64,000 nt of DNA from positions 3,658,001 to 3,722,000 of the forward strand of contig NZ_JAJHIZ010000003.1 of the NCBI RefSeq assembly GCF_021538615.1, written 5' to 3'. Positions 26,982 to 36,947 of this stretch are shown here, one piece after another. Origin of the DNA: Niabella agricola. GTDB taxonomy: Bacteria > Bacteroidota > Bacteroidia > Chitinophagales > Chitinophagaceae. How positions within the stretch are numbered: the stretch's first letter is position 1; each line of letters begins with the position of its first letter. A program made the position numbers and the translations under genes. A model generated the notes under the pieces. That model made no database searches. It was not told where the DNA came from and saw only the letters and a program-made list of their open reading frames with translations.

Positions 26982-28862
26982 ATGAAACGATTTAAATTAT
27001 TTGTTTTGCTATCGGCACTAACTTTATTTACCGCCTGCGATGTTTCGCTTGACCCGACCACCTTCCGGGGGCTGGAGTTTACGACCGAAGCGCAGCTGGA
27101 TGAACAGGTGGCCGGTATGTACAACCAGCTTTCCCAGGACCAGTTATTTGCACAGGGACTCTGGGGGTATTTCGTGGCCGGTAATGATGAAGGGTTCCGC
27201 AGTGGGATTGGTGCTTCGGTGGTATTGCCGGAGGCGTATAATATTCCCGCAGACAATACCAACGTCTGGCTTTTCTGGCGCTGCCTTTACAAAGGAATTG
27301 AAAACGCCAACATCATTATGTCTGTGGCGAATGTGCCGGTAATGGATGAAACCAAGCGGGCACGCGTCAAAGGAGCAGCCCGTTTTTTGAGGGCGTATTA
27401 TTATTATTTGCTTGTCAATCATTTTGGCGATGTGCCCCTGAAGATACAGACTTCAGAATCGCTTGGCACCAATTTTCAGTTGCCCAGAGATCCGCAAAAG
27501 AAAGTTTATGATTTTATCGTTAGCGAATTAAAAGAGGCGGAACCACTGCTTCCGGGCATCCAGCAGGCCATGACCACCACCGTTGTGACGAAATCCGCTG
27601 TACAGGCGCTGCTGGTGAGGGTATATCTGAAAATGGCAGGGTATCCGCTGAATGACGCCTCTAAATACGAAGACGCCCTGTTTTGGTCCAAAAAACTCAT
27701 TGATAGTCACATTCATGGATTGAACCAGGATTACAGCAAGCTTTTTATCAACAATATGCAAAATAACGTGCAGGATAATAATACGCTTGAAGGTATCTGG
27801 GATGCAGCCTTTCTGTCGAAGTCCAATAGCTCTGGCGCCTACGCAAATACGGCGTACCTGGTTACCCAGCGGCTGGGCGCCCTGAATGGCATTTATTGCC
27901 CTGATGCGTCTGCTACGGGAGTCATCGGTTACTCTCCCGCAACTTACCGCGTTTTTCCGAAATTGTTCAAATTATACGCGCCTGGAGACCAGCGCAGGGA
28001 CTGGAATATAGGGACTTATTCCTATAAAAATACGACCAATACCCGCTATCCTTATTTGCAGGTGAACTTTACGGGCGGTGGAGGAAGCGGGGCAAGTGCA
28101 ACGGCATTTACCGGCCCTTCCGGTGAAATTACGAAGATTGTCATTGATAACCCGGGAACCGGTTATATTACGGCACCCGACATCAGTTTTACTTCCTATA
28201 ATAACAGTTCGGTTGCCCTACCGGCTGTTCCGCAGCAGACAGTAACCGATCCGGCAAAAATGGCGGCTGCCACGGCAACTGTTTCAGGGGGGCAGGTAAT
28301 ATCGGTTACGGTAACCAAGGGTGGTCAGGGATACCCTACCATCTACGACCAGCCAGTTGCCAAATGGAGGCGGGAATATGAGCTGAACCTGCCCCCGGTG
28401 CGCTCCCAGAACAATACCTCTTCCAACTTTCCTATTTTAAGATATGCCGATGTATTGTTAATGGCCGCGGAAGCAGATCTGAAAACACACGGCGCACCTA
28501 CCAGCTTCGGTATCGAATGCTTTAACCAGGTAAGAAGAAGGGCTTTCCGATACAATCCTGCCACGCCCAACGCTGCGATCGATGTCAGCACTTTTACCAT
28601 ACAGGACCTTATGGATGAGCGGGCAAGAGAGCTTTGTTTTGAAGGGCAGCGATATAATGACCTGATTCGCTGGGGACAAATGACCCAGGCTATGCAGGCG
28701 GTACAAACCGATAATACGGCCAATGCACCGATAGTCTATTTAACTGCAGTGAATTACGCAGCGGCCAACTTTTTATCGAACCCTCAAAAATATGCATTGC
28801 TGCCAATCCCCGAAGGAGAGCGCAGGCTGGATAAAGCGCTTACCCAAAATGAGGGATGGTAA
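26982..28862 (+). CDS. SusD/RagB-family glycan-binding lipoprotein with insertion
   Basis: 626 residues. Lipoprotein signal MKRFKLFVLLSALTLFTAC (Cys19). TPR-rich SusD N-terminal half (ARFLRAYYYYLLVNHFGDVPL) and RagB C-terminal motif (FPILRYADVLLMAAEADL, then LMDERARELCFEGQRYNDLIRWG). Residues about 360-450 hold a Gly/Ser/Thr-rich insertion with two GxGYxxxP-type repeats (NPGTGYITAPDI and KGGQGYPTIYD) not present in the minimal fold. It starts 21 bp after susC and caps that transporter on the outer membrane. Confidence 0.93.
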   Translation: MKRFKLFVLLSALTLFTACDVSLDPTTFRGLEFTTEAQLDEQVAGMYNQLSQDQLFAQGLWGYFVAGNDEGFRSGIGASVVLPEAYNIPADNTNVWLFWRCLYKGIENANIIMSVANVPVMDETKRARVKGAARFLRAYYYYLLVNHFGDVPLKIQTSESLGTNFQLPRDPQKKVYDFIVSELKEAEPLLPGIQQAMTTTVVTKSAVQALLVRVYLKMAGYPLNDASKYEDALFWSKKLIDSHIHGLNQDYSKLFINNMQNNVQDNNTLEGIWDAAFLSKSNSSGAYANTAYLVTQRLGALNGIYCPDASATGVIGYSPATYRVFPKLFKLYAPGDQRRDWNIGTYSYKNTTNTRYPYLQVNFTGGGGSGASATAFTGPSGEITKIVIDNPGTGYITAPDISFTSYNNSSVALPAVPQQTVTDPAKMAAATATVSGGQVISVTVTKGGQGYPTIYDQPVAKWRREYELNLPPVRSQNNTSSNFPILRYADVLLMAAEADLKTHGAPTSFGIECFNQVRRRAFRYNPATPNAAIDVSTFTIQDLMDERARELCFEGQRYNDLIRWGQMTQAMQAVQTDNTANAPIVYLTAVNYAAANFLSNPQKYALLPIPEGERRLDKALTQNEGW

Positions 28863-28889
28863 ATTGATAATTATAACAACTGAATAACT

Positions 28890-29918
28890 ATGACAACGAA
28901 AAATATTTACTTTTTTAGCTCCCTGGCTTTGCTGATAGCCTGCGCCGCCTGCCAGAAGGAGCGTACTGCCGGAGTTCCTGAAAATTTTAGTGTGGAAACG
29001 GCTGATTTTCAATATAAAGTTGGGGATACTGTTGCTTTTAATTTAATCGGCAACCCGGACATGATCGTGTTTTATTCGGGTGAACCGGGAAAACAATATG
29101 AGAACAGGGACCGGGTAAGTGAAAAGGGTATCGCAAAAATGATCTTTCAGCTTTCCATGCAGCAGGGAGTACCGCTTACCGAAGTGAGTCCTGATTCACT
29201 ACAATTATTCGTCTCGGACCAGCTTGATGACTATAATGCTGCGGCTGTTCAAAAGGCGTCCTGGACCAATATTACCAGCCGTAATACCAAATGGCCTCCT
29301 AATTTAGGCACCGGTTTTACGACCAGTGATTCGATCGATCTCACTGACTTTAATGATGCCGACAAGGTAACGATCGCACTCCGTGTAAAAAACAATGGTA
29401 GTGTAAACTACAGCCAGCGTAAATGGGTCATGCAGAACCTGACGATCACCAACCGGCTGAATGATGGTACCGTAACGCCGGTGATCGCTAACTTCAATGA
29501 TGCAGGATGGGTACAGGTTAGTCTTGGTAACCAATCCCATCCCGGAACTGCGGACAACGGGCATATCGGCTATAATGTATGGAACGTCGGCGGCTGGAAC
29601 CAGTCTGCCAGCAGTGCTGTTTATAATGACCAGGGCATCCAGATCCGTAATGCTTACCCGTTGACCTTTGATCCCGGTCCGGATGTAAATAATGAGGCTA
29701 ATGATGACTGGCTGATCAGCTCGCCGGTTGATTTAAAGAAAGTGAAGCGAGATGCAGCCGCAGCTGTCATCAAAAATATAGTAAATACGCCGTTGCAGTC
29801 CTATAGTTACATTTATCGGGCGCCGGGAACCTATACGGCCAGCTTTGTCGGGATCAATGCGGCCGGCGACCAGTCTAATGAAGCCGTGCGGCAGGTAACA
29901 ATTACCGTAGTGCCATAA
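28890..29918 (+). CDS. DUF5017 surface glycan-binding-like lipoprotein
   Basis: 342 residues. Lipoprotein signal ending CAAC (Cys21). The DUF5017 hallmark is seen as VGDTVAFNLIGNPDMIVFYSGEPGKQYENRDR (about residues 46-77). The rest is beta-sandwich-like and ends with a PKD-like strand (GTYTASFVGINAAGDQSNEAVRQVTITV). It occupies the third position of the susCD operon, where surface glycan-binding proteins are usually encoded. The ligand is unknown. Confidence 0.8.
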   Translation: MTTKNIYFFSSLALLIACAACQKERTAGVPENFSVETADFQYKVGDTVAFNLIGNPDMIVFYSGEPGKQYENRDRVSEKGIAKMIFQLSMQQGVPLTEVSPDSLQLFVSDQLDDYNAAAVQKASWTNITSRNTKWPPNLGTGFTTSDSIDLTDFNDADKVTIALRVKNNGSVNYSQRKWVMQNLTITNRLNDGTVTPVIANFNDAGWVQVSLGNQSHPGTADNGHIGYNVWNVGGWNQSASSAVYNDQGIQIRNAYPLTFDPGPDVNNEANDDWLISSPVDLKKVKRDAAAAVIKNIVNTPLQSYSYIYRAPGTYTASFVGINAAGDQSNEAVRQVTITVVP

Positions 29919-29928
29919 CTTCTTTCAA

Positions 29929-31881
29929 ATGCGCAGGATCTTTTTATACTGGCTCCTCTCCATTATCTTTATTGCCGGCTGGCCGGCACGGTTACAGGCG
30001 CAGGCCGCTCCCGGGGAAGTACGGTCTCGTTTTACCGAACAGGCTGCCAGCACAACACGTCCTGAAGGCTGGATATTGGAATTTCTGCAAAGACAGCGCA
30101 GCGGCCTGACCGGACATCCTGAAGTACTGTCTTATCCTTTTAACAGCTGTCTGTGGGCGGGCACAATACAAAGGGACAATGAGCAGCATGGCGACAACTG
30201 GTGGCGGTATGAGCAAACCGCTTATTATACGGACGGGCTGCTCCGGCTGGGCTATCTACTTAATGATACGGCAATGATCCATAAAGCCTGGCAGGGTATT
30301 CGCCATACCCTGGATCATCCGCAGGCCAACGGACGTTTAGGGCCTTCGATGTTTGCGAGTCAATGGCCCATAGCTGTTTTTTTCAGGGTATTGCAGGCAG
30401 CTTATAATGTCAGCCGGGACCCTGCGATTATCGCAGCGCTGCACCGCCATTATCTGAGTTATCAACCCGATGAAATCGGGGATCACAAAAGAGCGGTCGT
30501 CAACATAGAAGGCATGTTGTGGACTTTTGAAAAGACCGGAGACTCCGCCCTTTTATCGCTGGCGGAAAAAGCCTGGTCGATCGGAGGTTTTGAGCTCAAC
30601 CTGCAACGGTGCCTGGATCAGGACAGCACGATTTTGCACGGGGTGACGTATATGGAAATGGCGAAGCTGCCGGCTTTGCTGTATTGCTATACCGGTAAAA
30701 AAATCTATTTACAAGCAGCGATGAGCGCTGTGGATAAACTGGACCGCTATCATCTGCTGCCGGATGGAGTGCCCAGCTCTAACGAATTTTTGGCCGGTAA
30801 AAACCCTATTACCAGCCATGAGACCTGCGATATTTCAGATTACACCTGGACGCTGGGTTACCTGCTGATGATCACAGGGGAGGCGCGCTGGGCAGATAAA
30901 ATAGAACGGGCCGCCTTTAATGCTGGGCCAGGAGCGGTTTCAAAGGATTTTAAAACCCTGCAGTATTTTTCCAGTGTCAACCAGTTTATTGCCACGGGTA
31001 CCTCCAACCACAATGTGCATGCGTTTGGAACGGGCTGGATGGCCTACTGGCCCTGTCATGAAACAGAGTGTTGTGCGGGGAACGTGCACCGGTTCATGCC
31101 CAATTATGCGATCCGGATGTGGATGAAAAATAACGGAGGTGGTCCTGTTGCAACGCTGTATGGCCCCTCGTCTTTTGATTTTACCTATAAAGATGTTCAG
31201 GGGCATATCCGGGAAACGACGCAATATCCTTTTTCGGAGAAGGTTCTTTTTACTTTTACGTTATCAAAACCGGTACAGATGCCGTTTACCTTTAGAATTC
31301 CCGGATGGTGCCGGCAACCTGTGCTATACATAAACGGCAAACGCTCCGCTGAACAACTCAAAAGGGGCTCTTTTATTACCTTGCATAGAAGATTTCAAAA
31401 TAAAGATAAGGTAGAGCTGATCCTGCCGATGACGGCCGGGCTGGCTGACTGGACCGGCGCGGGCATCATCATCAATCGAGGGCCTCTTTTATTCTCTTTT
31501 CCCATTCCCGAAAAAGTAACTGCAGACACGGCTGCTTATCCGGAATTGAACGGTAAAAGATCTGCAGATCCCCGTTTTCCGGCACTGGATATCCGGCCAG
31601 CGGGTAATTGGGCTTATGGATTGGACAAAGCTGAAGCACTGCGAACGTTAAAGGTTATTAAGAAAGATACAACTGGGTATCCCTTTGATCCCGGTAATAC
31701 CCCTGTTGTGATCCGGGTACCTGCTCATTTTATATATAACTGGAAGCTGCTGCAGAACCGGTTTACGACAGATGCTCCAAAGCAGGGCCTTCGGAACTCA
31801 GACAGTACAGCGAGGTTGCTGGAATTGGTTCCCTACGGTACTACAAGATTGCGGTTGACTGTATTTCCTATTATTCATTAA
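29929..31881 (+). CDS. GH127-like (DUF1680) putative beta-L-arabinofuranosidase
   Basis: 650 residues with a signal peptide (FLYWLLSIIFIAGWPARLQAQ). The catalytic (alpha/alpha)6 barrel contains the family motif HETECCAGN: Glu380 with Cys381/Cys382 corresponds to the zinc-thiolate/nucleophile area known from GH127/GH146. Further matches are WWRYEQTAYYTDGLLRLGYLL and a C-terminal beta-sandwich with FRIPGWCRQPVLYINGK. It starts 10 bp after the DUF5017 gene. Other glycosidase activities also occur in this family, so arabinofuranosidase is the likely but unproven function. Confidence 0.83.
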   Translation: MRRIFLYWLLSIIFIAGWPARLQAQAAPGEVRSRFTEQAASTTRPEGWILEFLQRQRSGLTGHPEVLSYPFNSCLWAGTIQRDNEQHGDNWWRYEQTAYYTDGLLRLGYLLNDTAMIHKAWQGIRHTLDHPQANGRLGPSMFASQWPIAVFFRVLQAAYNVSRDPAIIAALHRHYLSYQPDEIGDHKRAVVNIEGMLWTFEKTGDSALLSLAEKAWSIGGFELNLQRCLDQDSTILHGVTYMEMAKLPALLYCYTGKKIYLQAAMSAVDKLDRYHLLPDGVPSSNEFLAGKNPITSHETCDISDYTWTLGYLLMITGEARWADKIERAAFNAGPGAVSKDFKTLQYFSSVNQFIATGTSNHNVHAFGTGWMAYWPCHETECCAGNVHRFMPNYAIRMWMKNNGGGPVATLYGPSSFDFTYKDVQGHIRETTQYPFSEKVLFTFTLSKPVQMPFTFRIPGWCRQPVLYINGKRSAEQLKRGSFITLHRRFQNKDKVELILPMTAGLADWTGAGIIINRGPLLFSFPIPEKVTADTAAYPELNGKRSADPRFPALDIRPAGNWAYGLDKAEALRTLKVIKKDTTGYPFDPGNTPVVIRVPAHFIYNWKLLQNRFTTDAPKQGLRNSDSTARLLELVPYGTTRLRLTVFPIIH

Positions 31882-31896
31882 TAAAGTCCTTTTACA

Positions 31897-34131
31897 ATGA
31901 CGATCACAAGCATTTCAGTATTAGAAACGACAGCGGGCACCACAGCCAATGAACTTTGCACGTTGCTGGGATACTATGCCCCCGGCGATGGCGGAGGCGG
32001 AGATTTTTACTGGGAACCCACCAACACCAGCGGCGATAACCGTGGTACCATTATCGTAGTAGCCGGGCAAGGCAGATGGCTGCGTGCAGACACGAATCTC
32101 TTTAACGTAAAGTGGTTTGGCGCAAAAGGCGATGCTTCACATGATGATACCACCGCCGTACAGAAATGTATAGACACCGCTGCCAGTGGCAGAATTATTT
32201 ATTTTCCCAAAGGCAATTATAAAATTACGGCGCAGCTCAATCTTAAAACAGGACAAACATATACCGGAGAACAGGGTGACTATGGCATTGTAGATTCTCC
32301 AACACCTACTATTCTCGATTTCACCTCTGCAACAGGCCATATTCATTGTCTTAGTTTTGATGCCACCATTGGCGCCACCGGCCCTAGTATCAGGAACCTT
32401 ACGCTCAACTGTGGCGAAGCGCTCACCGGCATCCGCTACTATAGCACCAACTATTCCAACTGCTATCGCCCCACGCTGCAGAACGTAGATATACTACTCA
32501 AAGAAATTGCTGACCCTGCACAGGCCTGTATCTGGTGGGATCCCGTGTACCTTGGCACCATTGACCGCTGCTTGCTTCGCGGTGGCAGAATAGGCATAAA
32601 GCTGATCGGATGTTTTATGAACAGGATCATCAATGTTACCACGCAACAGGGTATTTATAATAATGGTAATCCGCCAGTAGCCGCTATATACACCCGGCAG
32701 ATCCGCGCAGGTAAAACAGGTTCGTTTATAGGGGGGCGCAACCTCATCGAAACATCTGAACCGCTGATCATCTCTCCCGATGTCAACAGCGTAATGATCG
32801 ATACCGATGGCGGACTCGTCATCCGGGATACCGCGCTGGAAGTGAACAATGGCAGCAATACCGGTGCTGCGGCCAAAGCCCTGATATGGATGCATAAGGA
32901 CGGCACACAATCGCCTTTCAGATCGGATCTGTTGCTGGAAAGAGGCACTGTTTTTAATACCAACGCCAGCTCCGGCACTAACAACGGCCGGGCTAAGTAT
33001 GGCATCCTCGTGGAAGCCGGTATCTTTACCAGGATCGTGGCAAGGGGTGTTGCCTTCAAAGATAATCCGATTGTAATCACCAATGCTGCTACTACTGGTT
33101 TGGCAACGTCCGGCACTGACTTTCAGCGGGTCGATGCGCAGGGCAGCGATTTTAGCGCTGCGGCCTATACGGAGTACAGTGGCTGGAAACCCGCCACCAC
33201 TTATATTACCGGGCAAAGAATACAAAATGGGTTGAACGTTTATATAGTTACTACCGCTGGCACTTCCAATACCGGTATCGGTCCTATTGGTACTGGTACC
33301 AACATTACAGATGGTACCGTAGTATGGGATTTTGAAAAAGAGAATACCGGCCCTTTTCCGTTAAAAAGATACAGGGAAACAAATAACGATGTATATATTG
33401 TGGGCGATGCCAGAGGGGTAAAAGATAACCAGTTTATTAACGCCAACGGTTCTACGGAAAGGCTCGGTGGCGCCTGGGGGTTTTTTAAAGCCACCATTGA
33501 TCCCGGCAGTATCAGCGATAATCAGTCGTCCTTAAAGCTGCGGTACGACAATGCCCCGCCCTACGCCACTCCCATGAAAGCTACGGTAATATTGCGCCGG
33601 CTGGCAGCAGGAACTTCGGCAGGCCGGTTCACCATGCAGTGCTCAACTAACGGCGGTTCGAATCTACTGGGGAGATGGGACTTTTCCAATATCCCGCTGA
33701 ACGAAGACAGGCAGTATACAGTAACCGGCTTTGCCGTACCTTCCTCTATGCCGGTAGCCGATTTCTCGGCCTGGTTCAGGGATAATGCCAATCAGCCGTT
33801 ATGGGATAACATCGCCGTAAGATCGGTACGTGTGGAAAAAGCGCTGAGCTATTCAAATGCCGTTTCTATCAGCGGCGACAGTACAACAGCTACTATAACC
33901 GCCGCCGATTTTTGCAGTACCGACACTACGGTGATCAGCGCCGCCAATTTTCTACTGCCGGCAACTGCCATTATTTCATTTGGCACGCCGTTAGTCACGG
34001 CAGGGCCGCTAACACTTGATCCCGGCACACCTTACATTACCGCCAGAACCAACACCGGGTTTACGGTAAACCTGAGAACTGCACCGGGCGCTGGCAACAG
34101 CATCACTATCCCGTATACGGTGATCTACTGA
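31897..34131 (+). CDS. Pectate-lyase-superfamily beta-helix protein of tailspike type, no signal peptide
   Basis: 744 residues. The N-terminus MTITSISVLETTAGTTANEL has no export signal. The beta-helix begins at FNVKWFGAKGDASHDDTTAVQKCIDTA. A module with GWKPATTYITGQRIQNG, then VYIVTTAGTSNTGIGPIG and TDGTVVWDF (about residues 428-485) is of a type common in phage tail fibres. The C-terminus is a Thr/Ser/Gly-rich beta region. Such proteins occur as phage tailspikes and as orphan depolymerases. It sits 15 bp after the GH127-like gene and runs with the operon, yet its export is unexplained. Function is inferred from fold only. Confidence 0.7.
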   Translation: MTITSISVLETTAGTTANELCTLLGYYAPGDGGGGDFYWEPTNTSGDNRGTIIVVAGQGRWLRADTNLFNVKWFGAKGDASHDDTTAVQKCIDTAASGRIIYFPKGNYKITAQLNLKTGQTYTGEQGDYGIVDSPTPTILDFTSATGHIHCLSFDATIGATGPSIRNLTLNCGEALTGIRYYSTNYSNCYRPTLQNVDILLKEIADPAQACIWWDPVYLGTIDRCLLRGGRIGIKLIGCFMNRIINVTTQQGIYNNGNPPVAAIYTRQIRAGKTGSFIGGRNLIETSEPLIISPDVNSVMIDTDGGLVIRDTALEVNNGSNTGAAAKALIWMHKDGTQSPFRSDLLLERGTVFNTNASSGTNNGRAKYGILVEAGIFTRIVARGVAFKDNPIVITNAATTGLATSGTDFQRVDAQGSDFSAAAYTEYSGWKPATTYITGQRIQNGLNVYIVTTAGTSNTGIGPIGTGTNITDGTVVWDFEKENTGPFPLKRYRETNNDVYIVGDARGVKDNQFINANGSTERLGGAWGFFKATIDPGSISDNQSSLKLRYDNAPPYATPMKATVILRRLAAGTSAGRFTMQCSTNGGSNLLGRWDFSNIPLNEDRQYTVTGFAVPSSMPVADFSAWFRDNANQPLWDNIAVRSVRVEKALSYSNAVSISGDSTTATITAADFCSTDTTVISAANFLLPATAIISFGTPLVTAGPLTLDPGTPYITARTNTGFTVNLRTAPGAGNSITIPYTVIY

Positions 34132-34264
34132 AGTAATATTTCGCGAACTCGATAAACGAACAATTGAATGTTACTAATAGCGACCAGCCGGTACCGGAAA
34201 AAGCTTTCCGGGAAATAGGAAGATTAGTTCACCCATCCAAAGGTGTTTTGCTGTCTGTAAAATA
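34132..34264 (+). other. Spacer with a possible gene-end remnant
   Basis: The longest gap within the first part of the PUL operon. An open frame without a start codon runs about 40 codons to a TAA just before the next ATG (contains EQLNVTNSDQPVPEKAFREI and LVHPSKGVLLSVK). It reads like the C-terminus of a lost gene, but I cannot identify it and it may be chance. Confidence 0.3.
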
Positions 34265-35680
34265 ATGACTGTTGCCATATTCTCAAAAAATGGATTGTGT
34301 GCCATCTTATTGTTGGTCGGTCTATTGCTGCATTCCGGTGTGATCGGGCAAGCGCCTGCATATGATGCTGAAAAACAGTATCAGTACCCTGCCGATCCTA
34401 AAGTAAGGGAGCGGATCACAAAATGGCAGGAGCTCAAGTTCGGCCTGTTCATGCATTGGGGGCCTTACAGCCAGTGGGATGTTGTTGAGTCCTGGTCCAT
34501 CTGCCCGGAGGACTGGGCTTGGAACCAAAGAACCGGGCCTTATGCTGCGGATTACTTCCGGTACAAAAAGGCCTACGAAGCGTTGCCTGCAACATTCAAC
34601 CCAACCCGTTTCGAACCCCGGAAATGGGCGCTCGCGGCCAGGTCTGCGGGAATGCGTTATATGATCTTTACAACCAAACATCATGATGGTTTCTGCATGT
34701 ACGATTCAAAGCTGACCGGTTATAAGGTTACCGATTCCTCTGTTCCTTTTTCCCGGACGCAACATCCGGATATTACCCGTTCGTTGTTTGATGCCTTTCG
34801 AGACCAGCAATTTATGGTGGGCGCCTATTTTTCCAAGCCGGACTGGCATTCTGATGATTATTGGTGGTCGTACTTTCCTCCCAAAGACCGTTCAGAAAAT
34901 TATGATCGCAAAAAATATGCTGATCGCTGGAACCGGTTTATACAATACACTAACAACCAGATTCAGGAACTTATGACAGGGTATGGCCCAATAAGTATCT
35001 TATGGCTCGATGGCAACTGGGCGAATATGGACATAGGCCCGGCCGTTACATCGGCACGAGTACATCAGCCCGGTTTGATTGTAGTAGACCGGCATGGTCT
35101 TCCGAAATACGTCAACTATCTGACACCCGAGCAAAAAGTGCCAAATCACTATATCCCTGTTCCCTGGGAGACCTGTATGACCATGGGTACTTCGTGGTCT
35201 TATAAAAAACAGGAACAATATAAAAGCGCGCGGCAACTGGTACAGCTACTGATCGATGTTGTTGCAAAGAATGGAAATCTTTTGCTCAATATAGGACCAG
35301 GGCCGGATGGCGACTGGCACTCCGAAGCTTACGATCGATTGGAAAAAATAGGGAAATGGATGCAGATCAATGGGGAGGCCATCTATGGTACGCATCCGCT
35401 GGCGCCTTATCGAAAGGGCAAATGGGCATTTACACAAAAAGGAGCGGACCGGTTTGCACTATACCTGCCCGACAGCACGGAAAACACGCTGCCCGCAGTG
35501 ATTGCTACTGACGACTGGCCGGTAGAAAAGAACGCCCTGCGTCACATCCGCCTTTTGGGGTATCCGCATCAGTTGGATATCCGGAATCAATCCGGTAAAC
35601 AGGTAGTGCAACTTTCTGATGCAGTGCGGTCCTCATTGGCAAACCGGCCTGCCTGGGTTTTTAAAATACATCTTAAATAA
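34265..35680 (+). CDS. GH29 alpha-L-fucosidase
   Basis: 471 residues with a signal peptide (LCAILLLVGLLLHSGVIGQA). The GH29 barrel has WQELKFGLFMHWGPYS, the FTTKHHDGFCMYDSK His pair (139-140), YFSKPDWHS and the nucleophile Asp249 in ISILWLDGNW. KNGNLLLNIGPGPDGDW and a C-terminal beta-sandwich follow. It releases terminal alpha-L-fucose in the periplasm. The general acid in GH29 is not conserved in sequence and cannot be pinpointed here. Confidence 0.93.
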   Translation: MTVAIFSKNGLCAILLLVGLLLHSGVIGQAPAYDAEKQYQYPADPKVRERITKWQELKFGLFMHWGPYSQWDVVESWSICPEDWAWNQRTGPYAADYFRYKKAYEALPATFNPTRFEPRKWALAARSAGMRYMIFTTKHHDGFCMYDSKLTGYKVTDSSVPFSRTQHPDITRSLFDAFRDQQFMVGAYFSKPDWHSDDYWWSYFPPKDRSENYDRKKYADRWNRFIQYTNNQIQELMTGYGPISILWLDGNWANMDIGPAVTSARVHQPGLIVVDRHGLPKYVNYLTPEQKVPNHYIPVPWETCMTMGTSWSYKKQEQYKSARQLVQLLIDVVAKNGNLLLNIGPGPDGDWHSEAYDRLEKIGKWMQINGEAIYGTHPLAPYRKGKWAFTQKGADRFALYLPDSTENTLPAVIATDDWPVEKNALRHIRLLGYPHQLDIRNQSGKQVVQLSDAVRSSLANRPAWVFKIHLK

Positions 35681-35692
35681 GAATATACGGTT

Positions 35693-36943
35693 ATGAGACG
35701 ATGGAAGCTTTTCGTTTTGATTTGTTCGTTGGGATATGTACAGGGACATGCACAACAGGATCCGCAGGATGCGCTGGAGGCATGCAGGCCGCGTATGGGA
35801 TTACCGCACTTCTTTGCAAAACTTGAAAAAGGTGGTCCTGTAACCATTGCATACCTGGGGGGTAGTATTACTGCTGCATCGGGCGGCTGGAGGGACCAGT
35901 CCGCAGATTGGTTTCAAAAAGTGTTTACCAAAGCGCAGATCCACCAGATCAATGCAGGAGTAGGAGGAACAGGCTCTTCCCTGGGCGTTTTCCGTCTTCA
36001 AAAAGATGTGCTGACATTCAAACCAGATTTGGTTTTTGTTGAGTTCGCTGTAAATGACGGAGGACCCTATATTCATCAAACGATGGAGGGGATTGTACGA
36101 AAAATATGGAAAGACAACCTGGCTACGGATATTTGCTTTGTTTATACACTCGCGGAAAGCATGCTGCCTACACTGAATCAGGGCCACCTGGTTCCATCAA
36201 TGCTTGCGATGGAGCACATTGCACAGCATTACGGAATACCATCTGTGCAGATGGGGCTAAAAGTATTATCCTTATTAAAAGATCATCAAATCATTTTTCA
36301 GGGAAAGCAGGGCGAGGCAGTACCGGCGTTTTCGGGCGATGGCGTGCATCCTCATACGCAAACCGGTCACCGGATTTATACGGAAGCGCTGATTCAGGCC
36401 ATGCAGCAAATAAAAGGGATCACTCAATTACCTGCCCGAAATCTTAAAAAACCCTATACAACCGATAATTGGGAAGACGCAGTCATGGTTTCGGCTGATC
36501 AGTTGTTGCAGACAGGGAAATGGACGAATATTACTCAAACCACAGATAGCCTGGGCGCTGCATGGAAACAACGGTTCCCGCACCTGCTTAGGGCAGACAG
36601 CGCGGGCGCTGAGATCCGGGTTTCATTTAAGGGCAGGCTTGCAGGCCTTTATGACCTGGTGGGTCCCGGTTGTGGCCAGTATGCGATTAACATAGACAAT
36701 GATACCAGTTTTTTGATGCCCCGGTTTGACCGGCATGCCACATACTACCGTTCTCACTATTTCCTGTTACCGGAACTGCCTTCCGGTTCCCATCAAATCA
36801 CATTTAAAGTATCGGAACAGCTTTTGGATAAACAACGGATCCTGGGAGCCAAAGCTCCCCGCAAACCGGGTCTGGAAGCGAATTTTAAACAACATGCCTG
36901 TTTTGCGGGATATCTGTTGCTCTTGGGAACACTTAGCAAATAA
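35693..36943 (+). CDS. Secreted SGNH-family esterase
   Basis: 416 residues, signal peptide MRRWKLFVLICSLGYVQGHAQQ. The SGNH blocks are GGSITAASGGW (Ser nucleophile), the GVGGTGSSLG glycine block, VEFAVNDGG (Asn) and the C-terminal SGDGVHPHTQTGH Asp/His pair. A C-terminal beta-sandwich (about 245-416) completes it. A likely acetyl- or other acyl-esterase acting on the glycan before hydrolysis. It begins 12 bp after the fucosidase and is followed after 4 bp by the FAD oxidoreductase. Confidence 0.85.
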   Translation: MRRWKLFVLICSLGYVQGHAQQDPQDALEACRPRMGLPHFFAKLEKGGPVTIAYLGGSITAASGGWRDQSADWFQKVFTKAQIHQINAGVGGTGSSLGVFRLQKDVLTFKPDLVFVEFAVNDGGPYIHQTMEGIVRKIWKDNLATDICFVYTLAESMLPTLNQGHLVPSMLAMEHIAQHYGIPSVQMGLKVLSLLKDHQIIFQGKQGEAVPAFSGDGVHPHTQTGHRIYTEALIQAMQQIKGITQLPARNLKKPYTTDNWEDAVMVSADQLLQTGKWTNITQTTDSLGAAWKQRFPHLLRADSAGAEIRVSFKGRLAGLYDLVGPGCGQYAINIDNDTSFLMPRFDRHATYYRSHYFLLPELPSGSHQITFKVSEQLLDKQRILGAKAPRKPGLEANFKQHACFAGYLLLLGTLSK

Positions 36944-36947
36944 ATGT

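Noticed and set aside
32494..33225. Long minus-strand frame opposite the tailspike-like gene
   Set aside because: Antisense shadow with no recognisable motif; the plus strand has clear beta-helix homology.
36726..36947. Extended N-terminus of the FAD oxidoreductase
   Set aside because: It would overlap the SGNH gene by over 200 bp and places the signal/anchor segment internally; the ATG at 36948 fits better.
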